A stretch of DNA of 64,000 nt. It comes from Monarcha castaneiventris obscurior (Eukaryota; Chordata; Aves; Passeriformes; Monarchidae). Both the position numbers and the translations under genes were made by a program. This document shows positions 46,854 through 60,355 of the stretch, piece by piece (the first letter of the stretch is position 1; every line of letters starts with the position of its first letter). Location of the stretch: positions 11,173,001 through 11,237,000 of the forward strand of contig JAMPIT010000884.1 of the NCBI GenBank assembly GCA_026261815.1, read 5' to 3'. The notes under the pieces were generated by a model. It did no database searches. It worked only from the letters and a program-made list of their open reading frames with translations, and had not been told where the DNA came from.

Positions 46854-48156
46854 TGAGAGCCTGCTCCTGGATCACAGAGCAGCTTCTGCCTCACTACTCT
46901 GGGGAATTACATCTCATTCACAAGTGCTTGCTAGCACAGCACTATGTAGAACAAAGATGAAATTTTCTTCTTAAGTATTTCTGGTGGCCACCAGAAGAAG
47001 AATGGTATATTCACCACCCCATCCAACTGCCTTGAAATCTTGGTAATTGGTGGGTTACACTGATGGAAAAATGATTTACCCTAAAAATCCTGCAATGCAC
47101 CAGACCAGAGAACTAAGCACAGAACTCACAACAGCTGGAGACGAAAGAGCTATAGCTAAAGCTATCACATCCTCTGGCCATCAGGCACACCTCAAAGGGA
47201 TGTCTCATACATGGCAAGAAACAACCCTGGCTGCTGGCTGTTCTTGCTACCCAGCTGCTTTTCATTAATGTTTGACTTATGTAATTCCACTTCGGGGCCT
47301 TAGCTGGATCTCTATCTGGCCATCACTCTCTCATGCCTAATTCCTTCCATTTCAGCCCTTTGCTTTGTCCCTTTGACATCAGCTGTTTCATAATATCCCA
47401 CATCCATCCCAAGCTCCTCTTTCAGCATGCAAGCCCCCCGTCATCTGCTGAACTCCTCTGCCACATGAGCCTCTCTGCATTCACCTTTACCAGAGGCTGC
47501 TTCAGTTCTGGCTGGACAACTGCACACACATTGCCTCAAGTAACTCCTCACTCATCTGTGTATGAAAATCATCATAAACAACTATTAAACACTCAAACTG
47601 CTTTTAACTGATGAGCAGTGTTTTGCTGAACAAAAAAGGTCACAGGTTCTCTGTTTTCCAGTTCTGACTAATAGTACCCACCACCTGCAACCCCTAGAAA
47701 TGGTGGTATTGCTCAGTTGCTTTTCATTTCCTTCTTTAGCACAGACTATTAAAAGACTATTTACCTAGTAAGTTATACATTGAAAAGTATCTCTAGTGGC
47801 TAAAGGTACCCTGAAAACTGGACACAATGGAGGAACTACTTCATGCCCAGCTGAAACTTGTGGATGTGCTAAATCAATGACTCGTCATTGATCAAAGGCT
47901 GGAGCACTCACCTTGACCTTTAACACTTCAGCTGATCAGCATGTGTACATGAGTAAGTATTGGTGTAAAGGATTGTCTTCTGCTTCAACTGACAAACTGC
48001 TGCATAGCTTTTAAATAAAAAATAAAAAAGAATAAAATAAAACACAAATAAAATCTGTGTTCCTCCAGACCTGGGGGAACAAACAAAGCAGACCTTCTGG
48101 ACCCAAGCCCCAGGCCCTGCCAGGAGCAGACACAGCACCAAGTCTTGGTGCTTAGG

Positions 48157-49671
48157 TGTAGCGGGTTGAGTTTGGTAACCGGGCGGAAACACCAATGGGT
48201 GTAGTGGTTTAAGGGTCAACTCGGGCAGTAGCCCCCTGATGTCCCTTCTGTGAGATAAGCATCAGGAGGTAAAAGCAAAGCAGGCACAAAACTTAAAGAA
48301 TATAAACAAGTTTATTAACAGAGTTAAAAGACTAAACCTTCAGAACACCTCTCTCCCCCCACCTCTGCTCCCTTCTACCACCAACGTAAAAGAAAACACA
48401 ACCCTTGAAGATTCTAGTCAGTTCACCACCTATATAATAATTTCTGGTTTTCAGTTCACTTAGGGAGAGGAGTCTCTCTTGGTCAAAACCATGGAAACAT
48501 CTCCACACGAAACAATCTCGTGCAGCTTCAGTATCACAGCAAAAGCAGCCGCCCGGAATGGTTTTCTGCTTGCATGTGAAAGTCCCATCCCCCGACTACA
48601 GCTTTCCCCACAGCTGCTTCGAGGGTTTCTTTAGCTAAGGGGGTACTATTTTTAAGGATGAGCAGTTCAGAAACAGAAGTTTTCTTCACTTATCGAAGTG
48701 CCTGAAAGGCGTAAGGACCCTCTCTGGGAGTATCCTCATGGTCTGGGAACAGAGATCTTTCTCCCTTGTGCGATCTCTGCTCAAGTTTCTCATCAAATCA
48801 CAGCTACTTCAGCATTGCAGCACAAGTACAGTTGCTAACAGCAAGTTACAGCTAGTTCAGCGTTTGCTTGTTCTAGTACAAGCACCTTTGCTCACAGTTG
48901 CAGTTTGAACGCTTCAACCCCCCCCCAATGCTTTCAAGAAATTACAATGGGTAGTCTAATATATCATAGTCCATCACCATGGTTTTTTCCAACAGAATTT
49001 CAGCTTCTAGGATTACAGCATCTCCTCAATCTCTTTCCTCGAGGTCTCAGGTTTTTCTTCCTCACTGACTTGGGCATCTTTATAGTGTTTCCTTCACAAG
49101 CCTTTACTTTCCTCTCTCCATCTGATCAGGGAGATGATTAGTCTCTGCAGGCTTCATCTGGTCTGGAAAAAATCTTAACAGCACTAAAAGAGTTAATCTC
49201 CCCTGGGTTTTGCAGCTGGAGCTTGGAATTTTCTTATCTCTTGGCCACGTGATCCTGCCGGACGGCAGTCTCAGGGGAATTTCAGCTGCTCCGGGGGTGA
49301 GGTGAGGGCCATCCTGGCCTCTGGGAGGGGGGTGTCTGGCGAGTTGAAGTGACTGCAATCTCAGCCAAGCCACCCCCCGGCCGACCCGGGCCAGGCCCGG
49401 CCGGCAGAGCCTGGCCTGGCCCGGCCACCCCCAACCAGTTACCTGCTCGGCTGCCGGAAGCAAGAGAGGGCTTCCCGTGCTTTGCTCTTTCTTAAAAATG
49501 TGGCTCACAGAGGCGTGTCAAGCTCTCTAAGTGGTTTAGAAAGTTGTCAATATTCAACCTGGCCAGTTGATTGGGTCTAGAGGAAGCTGGAAGCACCTTT
49601 TTGCAAGGAGTCACTTCCTGGCCGATGCAGCCTTCTTCAACTACAATTCCCGGCTATCCTAAACCACAACA
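48157..49671 (-). mobile_element. Solo LTR, ERVL-like, 1515 bp, with 5-bp target duplication
   Basis: Left end TGTAGCGGGTTGAG, right end CCTAAACCACAACA. The 5 bases ttagg lie directly before (48152-48156) and after (49672-49676). TTTATTAAC at about 48310 gives AATAAA on the minus strand. The right third (49220-49450) is GC-rich. A gtgtagtgg repeat of the left end occurs again 40 bases inside. Confidence 0.83.
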
Positions 49672-51927
49672 TTAGGTTACCAACTTCTGGACTCAGGAAA
49701 GAAAGGAGGAAAAGGCAAACTTCTGGATTATTCAGCAAAGTCATTTCACCAATGCTCATTCTTGTCAGCTTAATGGAACAGAAGAGCAAAGTTCTCTGCC
49801 CATGGACAAGAAGTGACTGTGTATGGCTCAGCTCATGGCCACACAACACATTCTGAACCTCAGTCTGCTGAGGCATCTTCTATATGGGGATGCAGGGGCA
49901 CCCTTGATGCTTGGACTCACCCTAGTCTACCAACAAAATGCTGAAGCAGTCCTGACCTGGTGCTATGTGAAAGGAAACACTGCCAGAAGCATTTACAGGG
50001 TCAGTTCTGAGAGCAAAGTGAGGTCCTGGCCTCATGTACCGCCCTGTCTTAACCACACAGGCAAAGAGCTAAGAAATGTAACTATTTTCTGCTTAAAAGC
50101 AGCAGATTCCTTGGAGAAAAGAAAAACCCAAACAATCACATTTCTTTTCTTAACTGACAACAGGTCAGATCAATATGACTGAAAGAAAGACTCAGGCAAT
50201 GGTGATAATCTGACACATACTGGATAAAAATTGTTGCCCAACCAGTCCCAGAGAAAACTGAAATTAAAAGTCACAAGGCAGACACAGGATAGTATCTGTA
50301 GTGAAAACACATTATTCAGCCAACACTGCTGGTAGAGAATTGATAAGGGTATGCACACTGCATTGCACACCCTGGTGACCACATATACAGCAAGATCTGC
50401 CGCTTGGCATAGTCAAAGAGAGAGCAACAGCCTTGCTTGTGAGGCATTTGGAAGCCAGTGCCCTTACAGGTCAGGACTACTCATTATCTCACTTTCACTG
50501 CATGACAACCTTCTGGAACTTGAGTAACACAGACCAACCCTGCCTCAGGGCAGGCAAGAAATCACCATGGGGAGGAACTGGAGACAAATGGGTCACTAGT
50601 CCTTGCGACGTGCATCACTAATGGCACAGCATATGCTCCCAGTTACATTCTGGATGGAGATCTGCAGTCTTCCTTAGAAGTCTCTTCCTTAGAAGAGACA
50701 GATGCACATACTTTACAGCCAATCATCCAATTTGTACTGATCTTCCAGACAAAATCACAGTATGCTCACAGACAAACCTATGGTAGCGAAGTTACATTAT
50801 GGTTTACTTGGTTGAGAAGAGGCCTCAGGAGTTGTAGCCAGGTATGTACAACTTTTGTTTGCTCAACAGCACTGTTTCATTGTCTAAACCCACCCAGCAT
50901 ATGATCTGGAGGAGACCACAGTGGTTCTTGGAGCAGCAAGTGTTGCCCAAAAGCTGAAGCCTTCCTCTAGTGCACAGCTATTCAGAGCTGCTGCTCTTAT
51001 TGCACCACAGAGCATCATCCTGGAAGTCTGTTCACATGCCCTCCAGTGGCCGTGCATAGCACCCTAAGGAAACCTCGAAGATCTCCCTCTTACAGCCACT
51101 GCAGGAACTCATACACAAGTAGGAGGAAATACTGGGCTCTCTCACCTCCAATGCCCACTTCGTTCCCTGGATGTCAGTCCTGCAAAGCAAATCCTGCAGT
51201 ATTATACGAATTTGTACAGCAGTATTATAGTACATTTGTGTAGCAACATCTGGCCTCCATTTACACATGCAGTCAATGCAAACTGATGAGTAAACTCATG
51301 GAAGTATGAGATGTGATAATGGATTCTTCTCAGCCTTTGCAATCTTGACACCAAGGGTAATGCAAGGCATAGAATCAGCCATGCAGTGTCAGACTAAAAG
51401 TTAACTAAATTCAACATTTTCTTGCTAACAGTGATAGCAGGAGAAGTGCATAGGCAAAGAAAGGACATAGGGCATGCACAGTGCACGCTTTCTTGGAGAA
51501 TATGCTGGTGTTTCTAGCAAACAGGGATGTAAAAAACTTGCTGCATGGGACTTTGCAGTAGCCCTTAAGCATAAACAATCTGTGCTAAAAATTATTTAAC
51601 CATCAAGATGAAGATGGTCAGTAACTGACAGAATAATGAGTTTCCAGAAATGAAGAACCAGCTTAACTACTGAGTCCTCTGAACAGAGGAGGGGATGGAT
51701 CTCTTTGGTACATTTGCAAAGTGCTTTTCTTGTGTGGTTGCAGCTTCCCTATTTAGGAGGTGGGTAAATGCAATGCTGAATCCTTCTGCTCAGTCACCCT
51801 CAAAGACAATGTTTCCGGATGTTCAGAGGACCTTCCTGTGCTTCAGTTTGTGCTCACTGTCACTGAGCACCACCGAGAAGAGCTTGGTTTCATCTTCTTT
51901 ACGTTCTCTCTTCGGGTATGTGTAACA

Positions 51928-52212
51928 ATTGATAGGATGCCCCCAAGACATCCCTTCTCCAGGCTGAACAGCCCCAGCTCTCTCAGTCTTTCCTCCTGTC
52001 CCTTTACCATCTTCATGGTGCCTTGTTGGACTCTCTCAAGGAGGTCCATGTCTCTCCTGTCCTGAGGAGCCCAGAGCTGCACAGAGCACTCCAGGTGTGG
52101 CCTCACAAGTGCAGAGCGGAGGGGCAGGATCACCTCCCTGACCTGCTGACAATACTTTGTCTAACGCAGCCCAGGATACCACTGGCCTTCCTTGCAGCCA
52201 GGGCACACTGCT
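51928..52212 (-). mobile_element. CR1 LINE fragment including end of the RT open frame
   Basis: Reverse orientation. The minus strand from 52133 encodes the CR1 ORF2 end, with [18 protein letters not shown] and [13 protein letters not shown] segments. Blocks ccaggctgaacagccccagc and gaggtccatgtctctcctgtc are diagnostic on the plus strand. 5'- and 3'-truncated. Confidence 0.93.
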
Positions 52213-54434
52213 GCCACGTGTTCTACTAGTTTCAACAGGGCTCAGCATTTCTGGAGGACTCTACATCTGAGAGCTTCAAGTCCCATAAAAGTGGTGAGTA
52301 AACTCACTGTGAGGGATTACAAGCTCAACTGATCCATTTTGGAGAGACATCTGGGTAATGAAATGCCCTGCATCCAAGTAACTTGGGAGCAAGGGGCAAG
52401 GACTGAGAGTTTAGTGTACCTGCTCCTGCTTCTAGCCCACTTGTCCATGTTTGCCAGGCTAGAAAATTTTGGATACTTCCTCCTGGGTTTTCCTGATGAC
52501 TCATGGTACTTTCATCCCAAGCAAACAATTCTGACATTTTTAACCCTTTAGGAAATAGATTCAAAACAGAATCAAAACTGCTTCAACCGGGGACTCAATT
52601 TTGCTTTGTTGAAGCCTGTGTTGACTAAGCTGACCTGATCTGCTGGAAGTCTGTGTGCCTCCTTCCCCATGGGGGTTCCTCTGCCACAGTCCAAAGGCAA
52701 AACAAGAAAATGCGCCTGAGCTGGGAGGAAACAAAAGTCACACCTTTGCAGACTGGAACAAGCTGGAAGAATGTAGTTTGCCCTCTGAGAGGGCTCTTTG
52801 AGCCCAGTGGAGGGGGCTGAGAATTCACAACGGACCCACTTTCAATAAACCTCTCAGACTATATTATGTGTGTTTGCGAACAGGTATTACCTCATGGCAG
52901 AACAAAGTGGGAGAAGCAGGACTTGTTCATCACATTCTTATATGCTCTAAGTCAGAATAACCTCTGTTAGAGGTTAATAATTTTATACCAGTCTACAACC
53001 ATGAGAAGCTGTGCCCTATGCATTACATGTTCATTCCTAGGTATTGGTATCCTTTTTGCACGTTGGACAGATGCAACTGCATAATTCATGGTTGTATTGT
53101 TATGAGCTCTCAATAATATTGACTCACATTATTTTTTCCTCTCTTCATTTTATCCTAAAGTACTAGCATATTGGTAAAGCCTGTACATCTTGCTTTTCTC
53201 ATAGCAACAGCAGTCATGGGAGGGAGAGGCAGAGGAGCTTGCCATTGCCATATTGACAAAAGTCAGCACCAGATCCCTGTTACTGCCTCAGAAAGAAAGA
53301 ACTTGTCATATTCACTTTAACCTCCAGCAAGTGCCAAATTATATCAACATCAGTGTGAGAAGCTGCTTTGTCTCTTCCTTCCTTTCACTGGTGGCACTGA
53401 CAAAAGACAAGGAAGACAGAACACCCGGCCATGGTTTGTGTTCAGCTGGTGAGTTTTTCAAATGGTTTGGCTGCACAAGGATAGCTAGCAATAGGATTTT
53501 TCTTTCCCAAAAGAACCAAATACTAGAAGCAGGCTGATCTTCATCTGACCTACAGATAGCTAATGTCTTCTGTTTCTTTAAACTGTCATTAAAAATTTTA
53601 TATAGGACTGCAAAAGAAAAAGCAGAAGATAAGGACCAGTAAAAGATATTCAATTATTGAAAGTAAGGAAATTACTTTGAGGCTTTAAATACAGTACTTA
53701 GGATTCTGCAGAAGCTGAGCAGCCAGTTTGTTAATAAAGACCCAACAAAAATAATGGTATGCATTTCTTCCTTTTATAGGTTTAGGGCTAGAGGTTGTCC
53801 GATTCCCATCGAAGTGACTCGCCTGGGCACAGGCCAGAGCAGTCAAATAAGCTCCTGTGACTTTCCAACAACTGAACAAATGAATCAATACTAAGATGAG
53901 TGTATCTGAAGAGCTGTTTATGGAATACATTTGAGCTGGACTTAGTTTATCTGCATTCACAAATGCTTCAGGACTGCCACATTACACTCACAGGCAAATA
54001 CACACGTGCATGGAAGTACGTGTGCAGCCCCACACAGAGATAATCTGTGAGTTGCCACATAATAAGGTGTGATGCTTAATGTCCAACAGAATAAATCTTC
54101 TCATTTTTTTCAGCTCCCTCCTGAGTTTGTTGCTGATCTATACACTTTAAGCTCATCTAACCTTGCTGGGGAATTGACGACTTTTAAGTGTGAGCATTCA
54201 AGACTTTTACCCAGCCTTGGGTGTTTTCTCATTTGTTTTAAGAAAATCCATCTTACATTTCTTTTCAGGCAGCTACTCAAAGAGAAAAAAGGATGGCAGA
54301 TTGTGAGAGAACAGGCTCATAAATGTGACTGCCTGGCCAAAGATGCTGAGAATATGAAAACTATAAGCGAGATTGAAATGAAGACAAGCTTTGAGTTACC
54401 CAACCCCAGTTACTGAACAACTGGAAAACAATGG

Positions 54435-54963
54435 TGTGGCTGAAGATAATCCCCTTTGATTAAACAATGCCCTCTGCTTGCAGAAAGGTCCAAGGGTCAG
54501 AGCAGACCCTCCCAGCTTAGCAGAGGGTCCAAAACGTAGTTTTTAGAGTTTAAAATGTAACCCCATACAATGATTCCTATAGGCTGTATGTAAATGTTAT
54601 AAGATTTGTAGCTTGTTCTAGATTGGTTAATGGAAATTAGAATATTCAGCACAAAAGATGATTTATTGTGCTGCAAACGGGAACTCGCCTTCTTGCCCTC
54701 TTGTCTTGCTTTCTTGCTCTCTTGCCTTGCCCTCTTGCCCTCTTGCTTTTATTCTCTTGCCCCTTTTCTTCTTAAAATTCTGCACCCCTGCATCTCTTCA
54801 CTGCTTCTCTGACCTGCGTCGAGCTGCGTCTGGCAGGTCCTAGCAGGTCCCCTTTACACCCACACCTTCATCAATAAATCTCATGCTCTAAGACCAGCTC
54901 CAGAGATCTCCTGTCTCCCGTTTGTCCCGACCGTCTGAAGCCCCACACTCCCTGACTCCAACA
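54435..54963 (+). mobile_element. Probable solo LTR (class II type)
   Basis: Starts TGTGGCTGAAGATAATCCCC and ends CCTGACTCCAACA. AATAAA at about 54873 is followed by about 90 bases of R-U5 rich in C. A pyrimidine repeat (54687-54760) lies in the promoter-proximal part. No target duplication seen, so the left end is the less certain limit. Confidence 0.62.
54687..54760. repeat. CTCTTGCC-type pyrimidine repeat
   Basis: Irregular units cttgccctcttg, ttgctctcttgcc and similar, six or more copies, inside the LTR at 54435-54963. Confidence 0.8.
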
Positions 54964-57645
54964 GCAGATCCCTCCCTCAGTGCATCCAGACTGTTGCAAA
55001 GAGACATCCAAGTAAAGGTTTCGAAGAGGCACAAACATTAACTTGACTGCTGTTACCCACTTGTGAGGATTTCTGACATTGCCTTTAAGTCACATTCCCC
55101 TTTTAAATCAATAATGAGCATCCTCCAAGCTGCTTCACCCTTCAAAGGTGATTACTACTCCAGGAATTTTCTTCTTTTCTTGAATAGACTGAGCAGACAT
55201 GTCAGCTTTGCCTTCTGGATTTTTTAAAATTTTTCCTATTTCTGGTAGCAACACCGTTTTCATCACCAGTACTCATCCCTGTGACCCAGAAGTCAGCAGA
55301 TCACCTGTCTATCCTGACACTTTGCAGTTACTCTTGAGGAGGCTGAGCTTCCATCAGTCCCAGAACACTCAAGTTTAGGAGTCCAGGAGCCTGGAAGCCT
55401 CGGCCTGTGGCAGCCGTCCTGGCTTGTAGCAAAAGCTTTGCTGAAAACAACACATGCCTACATAACAGTTTAATTAAAAAAAAAAGTCTTTGCCAATTCA
55501 AAATACTTGGAAAGTAACTGACTGGATCTAGAGCCAATACCCTCTCTCAGCTGTTGCTGTTCTCACCGCTGCCAAGTAGAGAAATGACACAAGTCCAGGC
55601 TCAGGGATAAAAGGAAGCACTTTAATGAATTCTCAGAAGACTTTTATATTTTAGTTCGCAAAGTGTATTAAGTGGCATAAGGTAATTGGCTTTGCCATCC
55701 ACCCCCTAAGGAGATTGGTCAAGATCTAAGACACCCATCTCTGAATGTTTTTCTAGTTAGAACCATAACAATTCTGCCAAACAACCCGCAGGTGCAAGAA
55801 GTTTACAATACTGTAATCTTGTTTAAAGTAATCTGCATAGGAAAGACAGAACCCTCACAAACTACTGCAAAGAGCTGAAGGAATTCTCTGCTGAGGCTTC
55901 TTCAGCATCCGTACTCAGCAGCCCAATGTGTAGAGAAAGCAAAGAATACCAGTATACAAAATCTGAGTTCAGAGCCATTGCACTCCCCAAACACAAACAG
56001 TCTGTGGATGAGGAATATGGTCACAGGAGTGGCTCTGAAGGGCTGACCTTCCCTCATCCATCACCAGCCAAGGACGTGGCAACTCCACATTTCTGGCAAA
56101 ATTCAGCAGTATTCAGAATTCTTAAAACAACCATAGCAAGCTACATGCAATGGAAACCGAGGGATGCCCTGACCTACCTCTTGGCAATATGACTACTATT
56201 GAAACAAAATTTGGTTTTTTCCCCAGTGCTGGCTAGTGCTTTAATTTAACCCACATAAATATCACATAGCCATCTCCAAGGAGCAAGTCTTCTTACTTCT
56301 GTTTTAAACATTATCAATATGGCTATATGTACAACCATATTCTAGAGTTCTTCAGGCAGCTATTGCCTAACTCCACCGCTACTACACAAGGGCTTTAGCA
56401 GAGCTGCATTAACTTCATACTGCCTAGACATCTGTTCTCATGTGATTCACAGGAGAAACAATAGAAATACCCCACTGCTTGCTCCAGTGTTTTGTTCTCT
56501 TCAACTAAACAAGGCTCATGAGTGATACAGGAGAAATGAGGGATGTATTTTTTTCTTGGAGCCCAAAAATCAACCTACAACAAGAGGACAAGGAGAAGCA
56601 GAGCTCTAGGGGACCTCTGACCACTGAGGGCAGTGTTGTATTATTATTTTAACAGTCATAAAATCACTTTTATGATATTTCTTTCCTTGTTTCCTTCCAT
56701 TCCCCATTTGTCCATCCATATACATCTACTCTCTCATGTATCAGGCTGCTCAATCTGTAGTGCCGAGACCATGTTTTCATTGTGTTTATACGGTGCCCAG
56801 TGCATGAAGACTCTTGTCTAGCAATAAATGATGCTTGGAGATACCTGGTGTCCAGTAACAGAAGCAGCTGACAGCCTCCTCAGAAGAAATGTAATTGGTT
56901 TTATGCGACAGCCACTCCAAGTACAACTGTATTTTGCAAAGTACCTTTTTGACAGATTTCAGCCAGGCTAAATGATGGTTCTTCCTCTTGCCAGAGGAAG
57001 TATCCTTGGTCTTTGCTTTGCATTTGGATCAGAAAGCACTAAAGCACAAAGCCCTGCCTAATGACTTCAAACCAGAGGCCCCCGGATCCACTCTCAAGAG
57101 CACGTTCCCTCTCTGTGTACCTGCCTTGCCCCACCACAACTTCCACCCTCTTCCTGATGGATGGTCATTCTCAGCCAAACCATAGCCATGGCCAGCCATT
57201 TTGATCATGCCAAAGCCATAACTGGGGGCACTGGGCAGAGCTGTCCACACACCTGGCACGACCTGTCACATCACTGTAACCTTGTGCTACAAAAGTTTTG
57301 CTGCCACTGCCATGTCACTCACTGGAAACAGAAGAAGATTTGCAACCGATAACAGTTTAAATCAAATATAATGTAACCTGAATCCTGCTCTATTATATGA
57401 TTATCTGTTTACCTTTTAATTGCTTGTAATAATTGGGTAGTGTCAACTTAATGAATTTCACAGTACTTGTCACATATCACCCTGTCACATAATTGTTTCT
57501 TTTGCAGCTGAAACAAAACTTAGGGTAAGACTGTGAAATTACTGATAGAAGGCAATTAACAGTGTCTACTCATCATGGGAGAAAAGATGCCTTCAAGAGA
57601 CTCACTCCATCATTCCCTTATCTTTAGCAAATTACAGCAAATTAG

Positions 57646-57662
57646 CCTTTTTTTTTTTTTTT
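57646..57662. repeat. Poly-T tract
   Basis: About 17 consecutive T, no retroposed gene recognised beside it. Confidence 0.8.
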
Positions 57663-60272
57663 GGAAGAAATACACCACAAAGCAGTTGCCCTTTGCAGAA
57701 GTCCCTGTGCTACCAGTGTGGTGTCACCATGCTGTATGCAGGGGCTGCTGATTCTGACACGGGCAACCACAGACCGGGAGAGGGGATGGGACTTGGTGGT
57801 ATGCCAGAGAAGGTGGTTCCATACCTTTCACAACTCTTTCCTTTCTCAGTGCCCCTTCTATGGAGAAGGCAGAAGCTAAGACATTTTATATAATTTGTTT
57901 TAATCACTCTGTTAGCTTAAATGGAAACATGTCTTCCCATAATAATAAAATCCTATAGCATACAGAGAGAAACAGGTAAGCACCAAAACCCCAGGAATCA
58001 CTCTTGTGGGAAAATAAGACTGAGTTAGAGAGAAAAAGAGTCAGAAGTCAACATATTAGAAGGTAAAAGGTGACGACGCAGCTAGCAAGATGATGGGAGA
58101 GGAAGCTGTATTATCAAAAAGTACCAGTGTTCAAAATGCAGCGAGCACTGTGCAGCCCCTTCTCTGCCACAAGAAAGGTTCACAAAACAAAATAATGAGC
58201 ACATGGGCTGCCTCAATCTCCTGACAGCAAGCTTCTCTACTCACCTTGTGCCCAGACAGAAAGCTTTGGGCAGTGAGAAGGTAGAGGCATGGTGACACCT
58301 GTTCAGGGACTAGCCTCGGTACTACACACCCTGCCCCAGTTCAGTGCACATTTGACTGGGAACTGATGGTGACCTGGCTCTGAAAACCACAGGAAAGACC
58401 ATGTTTGCAACACTAAGAAATGACCCCATGCAGCTTTTCTGTTAGAAATCACTTTTGACATTCTTCTTGCGAACAGTGCCCAGTGAATCCCAGCACCCAG
58501 AGGTGCTGCAGCAGCGACCCTGACCACAGGCTTGGCTACCCCTGCCATCTGCATGGACACAGCTCGGTCACGGAGATAAAATCTTTTGTGCCAGATGCTA
58601 GTAAACACCACCCAGGGTGCTGGTGGCACCTGGGATGGCTCAAAGCTCTGTGGTCCATGCTAACAGTCAAAAAGTGTGTGACACCTCGTGAGAACTCTAC
58701 CTGTAGTGCCCTGGGCAATTCAAAAGCCACTATTCCCTCGTGCCTTTGTCTACCTAGGGTCATTCAGGGAAATGAAATTATACTAACTGAATTAAGAAGA
58801 GAAATCTGTTAAGATAAATCAAGCTTGGGCCTCTGATGGAGAATTGAAGTGTCATTAGTTGCCTCCCTTCCTACTCCTTTAATTCTCAGAATGAGTGTCC
58901 ATACAGAGTTCTAATGAGACAATTAATTTTCCTTAAAAGGTAGCTTAGATTAACTTTCTTCTATTCCTCCTCTAGACAACTCATGAATTACAGTATTAAA
59001 GCACCCTGACTCAAAGGATTCTTGCACCGTGGGAGCACTTCCTGCTCAGAGTTTTTCAGCAGTCAAAATTTCTGTGCTATCTTTTTGCCAGATTTGGTCT
59101 ACTAGCCCAAATGGGTCCACAAAAGACATCTGTACAGATTAATGCAATTAGTTAAAACCTTCTCCCTCTCTTACTCAACAAAGTTATAGGGTCTGCAACA
59201 ACATGCTAATTCAAGTTAAGAAGGATTTTACTGATTTCACTCTATTTTGATAAGGATTAAGGATTTGCCTACCAATGTACTTGTACTGGTTGTAATAGAC
59301 AAAAAATATTTTTCCTATAACAGATGAATGCTATGCCTTGTTAAAAATCCCAGCAACACAAATTCATTCTAGAATAATAAACCTGTGTCAATTTAACTAC
59401 TGCAAACTGCACTTGCTGATAGAGACAATAAATAAACTAGAATAAGAGAGAATATTGCACAGAAACAAAGGTATCTACGAAATACTCTGAAGTGTGAATC
59501 TTGAGGGCCAAATTCTCAGTTTTGCATGTGTGAACACAAAGCAACAGAGGGTTCTTCCCTTTGTGTCCTGGCTGCAAGATTTCTTACCTGACTCCTTATG
59601 GGCATGACGCAGACAACACAGACAAACCACTCTTCCGCCAGGAAGGAAGAAAAAAACCAAATTTATGCAAAACCCAGAGAAAGTACAGATTTTTGATGCA
59701 GTAATTTATATTTAAATAAGGTCTACAATACATTTATTTATTGGTTTCCTCTTTTTGTGTCTTCTAAACCAGGAACTCAGACAAAGGTAAAGAGAAATTA
59801 AAAGCATGTGTAAACTTCACACTCATACTACTTTGTTCAACCTATGCTTCAAGTCTAAGAGACTTAGTAAGAAAACCTCCGAAAAACAACCACCACTTGT
59901 GAAAACCTATGGCCATAAAGAATTGACTGCAACTGGCATCACAGTGTTACAGCACATCTATAGCTGCAGCTTTCTGACAGCAAAGGGTATTTTGTTTTTA
60001 ACCACTATGCTGTCCTTGGTTTGATGTGTGGCTGCTGAGATGGAAAAACAGCATTCTCTGCATTTCACTTTCAAATCTTGCAATGTACTTTTCCACTCTT
60101 TAAAATGGAAAGAACTTTGCAGAAATAACAAAAAGGTCACACTAGGCAGCTTTACATGTTTATTTTGTCTTCCTTTACAGAGAGAGACAACGGACAAGGG
60201 AGTTCAAACGAGGCACAGAGAGCCAGAGAGGAAACCACAGGTTTTAGTCTTCTCTTCAGAGCTTGTATTTAG

Positions 60273-60355
60273 TGAGGCCTCATTCCCCAGCATCAGAGAT
60301 ACTGTGTTGTGTTTCATGAGGCCTCCTCCCTCAGCACAAGAAATACTGTGTTGTG
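60273..60355. repeat. Tandem duplication of a 39-bp unit
   Basis: tgaggcctcattccccagc...tactgtgttgtg (60273-60311) and tgaggcctcctccctcagc...tactgtgttgtg (60317-60355), diverged at several positions, period 44. Confidence 0.8.

Noticed and set aside
55560..55800. Possible LTR between ctgccaagtag and ccataaca
   Set aside because: Ends and signals too weak to support a call.
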